Made by a program: the position numbers and the translations under genes
Assembly: GCA_032622095.1 (NCBI GenBank)
Contig: CP136064.1
Span: 273,383,614 to 273,447,613, forward strand
Length of the DNA stretch: 64,000 nucleotides
Source: Siphonodentalium dalli
Lineage: Eukaryota > Mollusca > Scaphopoda > Gadilida > Siphonodentaliidae
Reading direction: 5' to 3'
The notes under the pieces: model-generated
Database searches by the model: none
What the model was told of the DNA's origin: nothing
What the model saw: only the letters and a program-made list of their open reading frames with translations
In this document: one piece after another, positions 59,669 to 64,000 of the stretch
Layout of the letters: each line of letters opens with the position of its first letter
Numbering within the stretch: the stretch's first letter is position 1

Positions 59669-59867
59669 GTGGACTCCCTTAGCAAAGACAAGACTATGGT
59701 AAACCATGGTGAAGACATCGTGGTATTTACTGTGTCCACTCCCTTATCAAAGATAAATACGATGTTAAACCATGGTGAAGACATCGTGGTATTTACTGTG
59801 TCCACTCCCTTATCAAAGCTAAAGACTATGGCAAACCATGGTGAAGACATCGTGGTATTTACCGTAT
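59669..59867. repeat. Tandem repeat, 66-bp unit, three copies
   Basis: ACCATGGTGAAGACATCGTG at 59703, 59769 and 59835. The unit is a multiple of three, so frames stay open on both strands (69 and 66 codons). These are repeat translations without other support. Confidence 0.93.
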
Positions 59868-59984
59868 GATTGGAACAGGTAAAATAGTTTACCAGTTACT
59901 CTAGTAAAATTCATCTAGTGCATCGTCCTTCATATTATACGCACACATGTAAACACCCCCATGTACTTACTTACCCATGCTATA

Positions 59985-61555
59985 ATAATTACATGAATTC
60001 ATTACACCCATTCTATAATAACTGCACTCGTTACACCCATTCTATAATAACTGCATTAATTACACCCATTCTATAATAACTGCATTAATTACACCCATTC
60101 TATAATAACTGCATTAATTACACCCATTCTCTAATAACTTCAAGCATTACACCCATTCTATAATAACTGCATTCATTACACCCATTATATAATAACTGCA
60201 CTCGTTACACCCATTATATAATAACTGCATTAATTACACCCATTATATAATAACTGCATTAATTACACTCATTCTATAATAACCGCATGTGTTGCACCCA
60301 TTATATAATAACTGCATGAATTACACCCATTAAATAATAAATGCATGCATTACACCCATTATATAATAACCGCATGTATTACACCCATTATATAATAACT
60401 GCATTAATTACACTCATTCTATAATAACCGCATGTATTGCACCCTTTATATAATAACCGCATGTATTATACCCATTCTATAATAACTGCATTAATTACAC
60501 TCATTATATAATAACCGCATGTATTGCACCCATTATATAATAACTGCATGCATTACACCCATTATATAATAACTGCATTAATTACACCCATTCTAGAATA
60601 ACTGCATTCATTACATCCATTCTATAATAACTGCACTCGTTACACCCATTATATAATAACTGCATGAATTACACCCATTCTATAATAACTGCACAAATTA
60701 CACTCATTCTATAATAACCGCATGTATTGCACCCATTATATAATAACTGCATGAATTACACCCATTCAATAATAAATGCATTAATTACACCCATGCTATA
60801 ATAACTGCATTAATTACACCCATTATATACTAACTGCATTCATTACACCCAATATATAATAACTGCATTAATTACACCCATTCTATAATAACTGCATGAA
60901 TTACACCCATTCTATAATAGCTGCATAATTAACACCCATTATATAATAACTGCATGTTTACACCCGTTCTATAATAACTGCATCCATTACACCCATTATA
61001 TAAAAAACGCATGTATTACACCCATTATATAATAACTGCATTTATTACACCCATTAAATAATAAATGCATGCATTACACACATTCTATAATAACTGAATG
61101 TATTGTAGCCATTCTATAATAACTGTATGCATTACACCCATTCTATAATAACTGCATTCATTGCACCCATTCTATAATAACTGCAAGAATTTCACCCATT
61201 CTATAATAACTGCAGTCATTAGCCCCATTCTATAATAACTGCATGATTTACACCCATTATATAATAACTGCATGATTTACACCCATTATATAATAACTGC
61301 ATGATTTACACCCATTCTATAATAACTGCATCACTTACACACATTCAATAATAACTACATTTATTACACACATTCTATGACAACTGCATGGATAATAACT
61401 GCATGAAATCACACCCATTCTATAATAACTGCATTAATTACGCCCATTCTTTAATAACTGCATTCATTACACCCATTATATAATAACTGCATTCATTACG
61501 CCCATTATATAATAACTGTATGCATTCATTACACCCATTCTATAATAACTGCATG
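59985..61555. repeat. Satellite array, 29-bp unit, about 54 copies
   Basis: Consensus TTACACCCATTCTATAATAA plus CTGCATTAA. Two main variants (CATTCTATAATAA and CATTATATAATAA) and several endings after GCAT (TAA, GAA, TCA, GTA) alternate. A few units have single-base indels. No reading frame survives. Ends abruptly at 61555. Confidence 0.95.
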
Positions 61556-63182
61556 TATAAAAGGAAATAGTGTCATGTGTTCCAAAATGTATTATTGTTG
61601 CGCAAACGTGATTCGGAATCGGAGGACGGGGAACGAAGAAGAGTCCGGGTTTGTGACTGGTATTGATATAGTTGGAAAATTTATTTCATTAAATTTACGC
61701 CATTAAATGCGTCAAATATTCTTATTTATCTAGGGACTATTTCTTTAAGCGGGCATACAATGCACAGTTACCTGAAACGTCATCACACGCCTTCTATAGA
61801 AGCCGCTGTTAGATTCATGTCCCATTTATTGATTTAAGTATATTTTATGAGCAGCATAGAATAGAATATTTCGATCACACACATGAACCAATCCGATTTC
61901 GCAACTTGACTAATTTTCATTTGCACTCCCATCGATATTATATTAGAATATTTTACCTGGTGCCTGAAACCTTCCAACTGATAATTAATTCCAACCAAAT
62001 CACCCCCTAAGATTGGACATTTCCTGACCGATAACGAAATTTATTGAAAACTAGGAACATATCCAACGTACTTTACAATAAATATTGGTTGTTTATTTAC
62101 AGGAACAGAATCACCAAATCATAGTTTCTTTACGAATGTCCAACTGTTGCTCTTCCAGCCACGCATTTACATCCGTTAAAATGGTATATCCATTCCTACA
62201 ACAAGTGTTGTATAGTTCCTGAGTATAAATTAATACATATGAATCGAAGAACCATGGAAACGCTTCTATCAATTAATATTGATTTAATTTGGAATTTTTT
62301 GCTATAATACATGCAATCAATTTGAGGCACCTTACGGTTCGCGGAAATGTTTGGAGCGTAGCAAGGGGAGAACTCTATATATCTCAGATCACCTGAAAGT
62401 TTCATGACTGTCTGTGAAAAAAAAATAGTAACGACAACAAATTCCGATTTGATTATCGCATTATATAATAAAATATCGATATAAAATCAATATTAATTGG
62501 CAGAAGCGTTTCCGGGCAGGTGTCAGCGACTCATATTTGTTTTTGTGCCCCATAAACTATCCAAAGTATTTAGAAAGATACATACCATCCTCAAAACTTT
62601 GATTATCTTGGGATACGCATCGCATTTTTTTTAAATAGGACGATTTGGAACCTGGACTATATATGCTTCCCAGGAAAAATTTTGGGGAGAAATAGGTTAA
62701 CTATGGTGGACTTTGTGTGGTTTTGGCATTCACATTGGACGCGGACTAGATTCAAATTTTGACAGTATATTATAATACCTTTAGGTACAACTATGAGGCA
62801 CACTCATTGATGAGTAGTTATCTCGTATAAAATGTTCAGATAATACATTCAACAAACCATCATTTGTTGCACTTATTATATGACCATTTCGCTCAATAAA
62901 TAGGGCTCCGTCTGCACTTTTATTATCTATCCTCCGCTTAAATTACATGTAAATCCCTCCAGATCAACAAAAACCATTCCGATGTAGACTTACACTTCTT
63001 TTTAACTTGATGAGGGAATCGATTTAGTATAGAAAATAAAAATAAAACTGTTCTCGTTTGCCATACGAGAAATAACCCTTACCCTTCGTGGTTATATATG
63101 AACGCATAACAGTCGATATCATTTATAATCCAAACAAACTACAAACCTCAAATGTACATTCAATCACGCGTCCATTGACTAA
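61556..63182. other. No recognisable gene
   Basis: AT-rich. 62165-62400 is similar to 46205-46430 (old dispersed repeat). No coding motif. Confidence 0.45.
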
Positions 63183-63185
63183 GGG

Positions 63186-63776
63186 TACGTTCATACACTG
63201 GCAAGTTTTCATGGTATTTTTGCGGGCATTTTCTTACATATGTCGGAATATATACACGACTATGTATGTATAAAATGCATATTTACCAACGCGAACGACA
63301 TGGGAAGTATAATTTCGGTAGTTCCACATGTAACGATCGTACCACTCCATAGAAATACGCTCAATTGTAAATATTTACTTCTCGATTCAGGACGCAAAAG
63401 TACTGCTGGAGATGAACAAACGAAAACGATTTCGCCATCGAGAGTCACTGCATCTAATTGATATAAAAGAATGACGTTATGGTGAATTTGCATATACTGT
63501 TTGTAAATTAACTACCTTGAGCAAGATTATGGTCTATTTCTATTTTAGTACCCCACCAGAGTGTTTCACATCACTTTAAAATAAATGCATGATTGATTTT
63601 TGCCAGTTATTTGCATGATGCAGGTGGAACCACATAGCATGTACTGATCAGGTAGTATGTAGTTCATTATGCGTGCTATATTATACATATTTTATCCGTT
63701 CATATTATGGCACCATATCGTTGTCTACGACAAATGAAACGGTACTAGCTTGCGAGTGTATGAACTAAAACTTGGG
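63186..63776. mobile_element. Possible TIR element
   Basis: GTTCATACACTGGCAAGTT near 63191 and, inverted, GTTCATACACTCGCAAGCT near 63760 match at 17 of 19 positions, about 590 bp apart. No ORF and no certain target duplication. Confidence 0.4.
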
Positions 63777-64000
63777 TTGAAGTAATCGACATCAAGAAAG
63801 TCTTTTGTCCAATGTATAGCGATTGTTTAATGTGCGACCTAGAAATCTTACAGTATATATTTAATAATGTTAGCAGAGACAATTAGCCAAAAGTGAATTT
63901 GGTGTAAGCTAAACTGACTGAAAGATACTACCACATTTTGTTACATAAAGCAAAGTGAAACCGAGAAGAGTGAAACTAATTTATTAACAATTAGGATGAA

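Noticed and set aside
59641-59869. Complementary 69- and 66-codon frames with repeated peptides
   Set aside because: The 66-bp tandem unit is a multiple of three and lacks stops; both strands are equally open, so there is no coding evidence.
59985-61555. CRISPR-like array
   Set aside because: Repeats are directly adjacent 29-bp units without unique spacers, in animal DNA; this is a satellite.

Overview
This is an AT-rich window from an animal genome. It has low gene density, introns with ordinary GT/AG splice sites, no operons, and many degenerate non-LTR retrotransposons mixed with short non-autonomous DNA elements. The repeat content (Tx1/L1-like and CR1/Jockey-like LINEs, a tRNA-derived SINE, Helitron-like elements with tandem cores and TCTG arrays, and many TTAA-flanked elements) fits a marine invertebrate such as a mollusc or another lophotrochozoan. 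The sequence alone does not settle the species.

Host coding sequence is sparse. The one credible gene lies on the minus strand. Two adjacent exons (10556-10665 and 9663-9798) encode a complete WSC carbohydrate-binding module with eight cysteines. They have perfect splice donors and matching intron phases. A further minus-strand exon at 8401-8567 encodes the C-terminal half of a C-type lectin domain. An exon at 17798-17918 has the same phase pattern as the second WSC exon and may be the end of a diverged WSC module. Together they suggest a secreted or membrane lectin-like protein spread over at least 9.5 kb, with introns full of mobile elements. The rest of the gene was not found.

Layout: 0-1 kb, dead LINE; 1.6-2.0 kb, nested-palindrome element; 3.5-4.6 kb, second dead LINE; 5.8-7.3 kb, a local tandem repeat split by a Helitron-like insertion; 7.6-11.2 kb, TIR elements and lectin exons; 11.5-14 kb, TTAA elements, SINE and LTR remnant; 14.7-15.1 kb, tandem duplication; 16.5-17.5 kb, Tx1-like LINE; 19.9-21.6 kb, a 360-bp direct repeat pair around a basic/proline-rich reading frame; 22.6-23.2 kb, second Helitron-like copy; 26.3-29.6 kb, almost complete minus-strand LINE; 30.7-34.3 kb, a large inverted repeat; 36-38 kb, several strong palindromes; 39.7-40.6 kb, Tx1-like LINE; 41.3-44.6 kb, a minus-strand LINE with two DNA elements inserted in it; 44.6-44.9 kb, GTGTA-rich element; 46.5-49.6 kb, tandem and segmental repeats; 54.8-55.8 kb, a GTTGG-rich inverted-repeat element; 58.5-59.0 kb, a three-level nested palindrome; 59.1-61.6 kb, three satellite arrays (73, 66 and 29 bp).

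The most distinctive structural signal is a roughly 60-bp near-perfect hairpin module. It recurs at 1.6, 1.9, 13.6-13.7, 46.5, 54.8, 58.7 and 58.8 kb. It usually comes as a facing pair inside a larger inverted repeat, but with different outer ends at different sites. No autonomous transposase, rRNA gene, canonical tRNA gene or CRISPR array was recognised.
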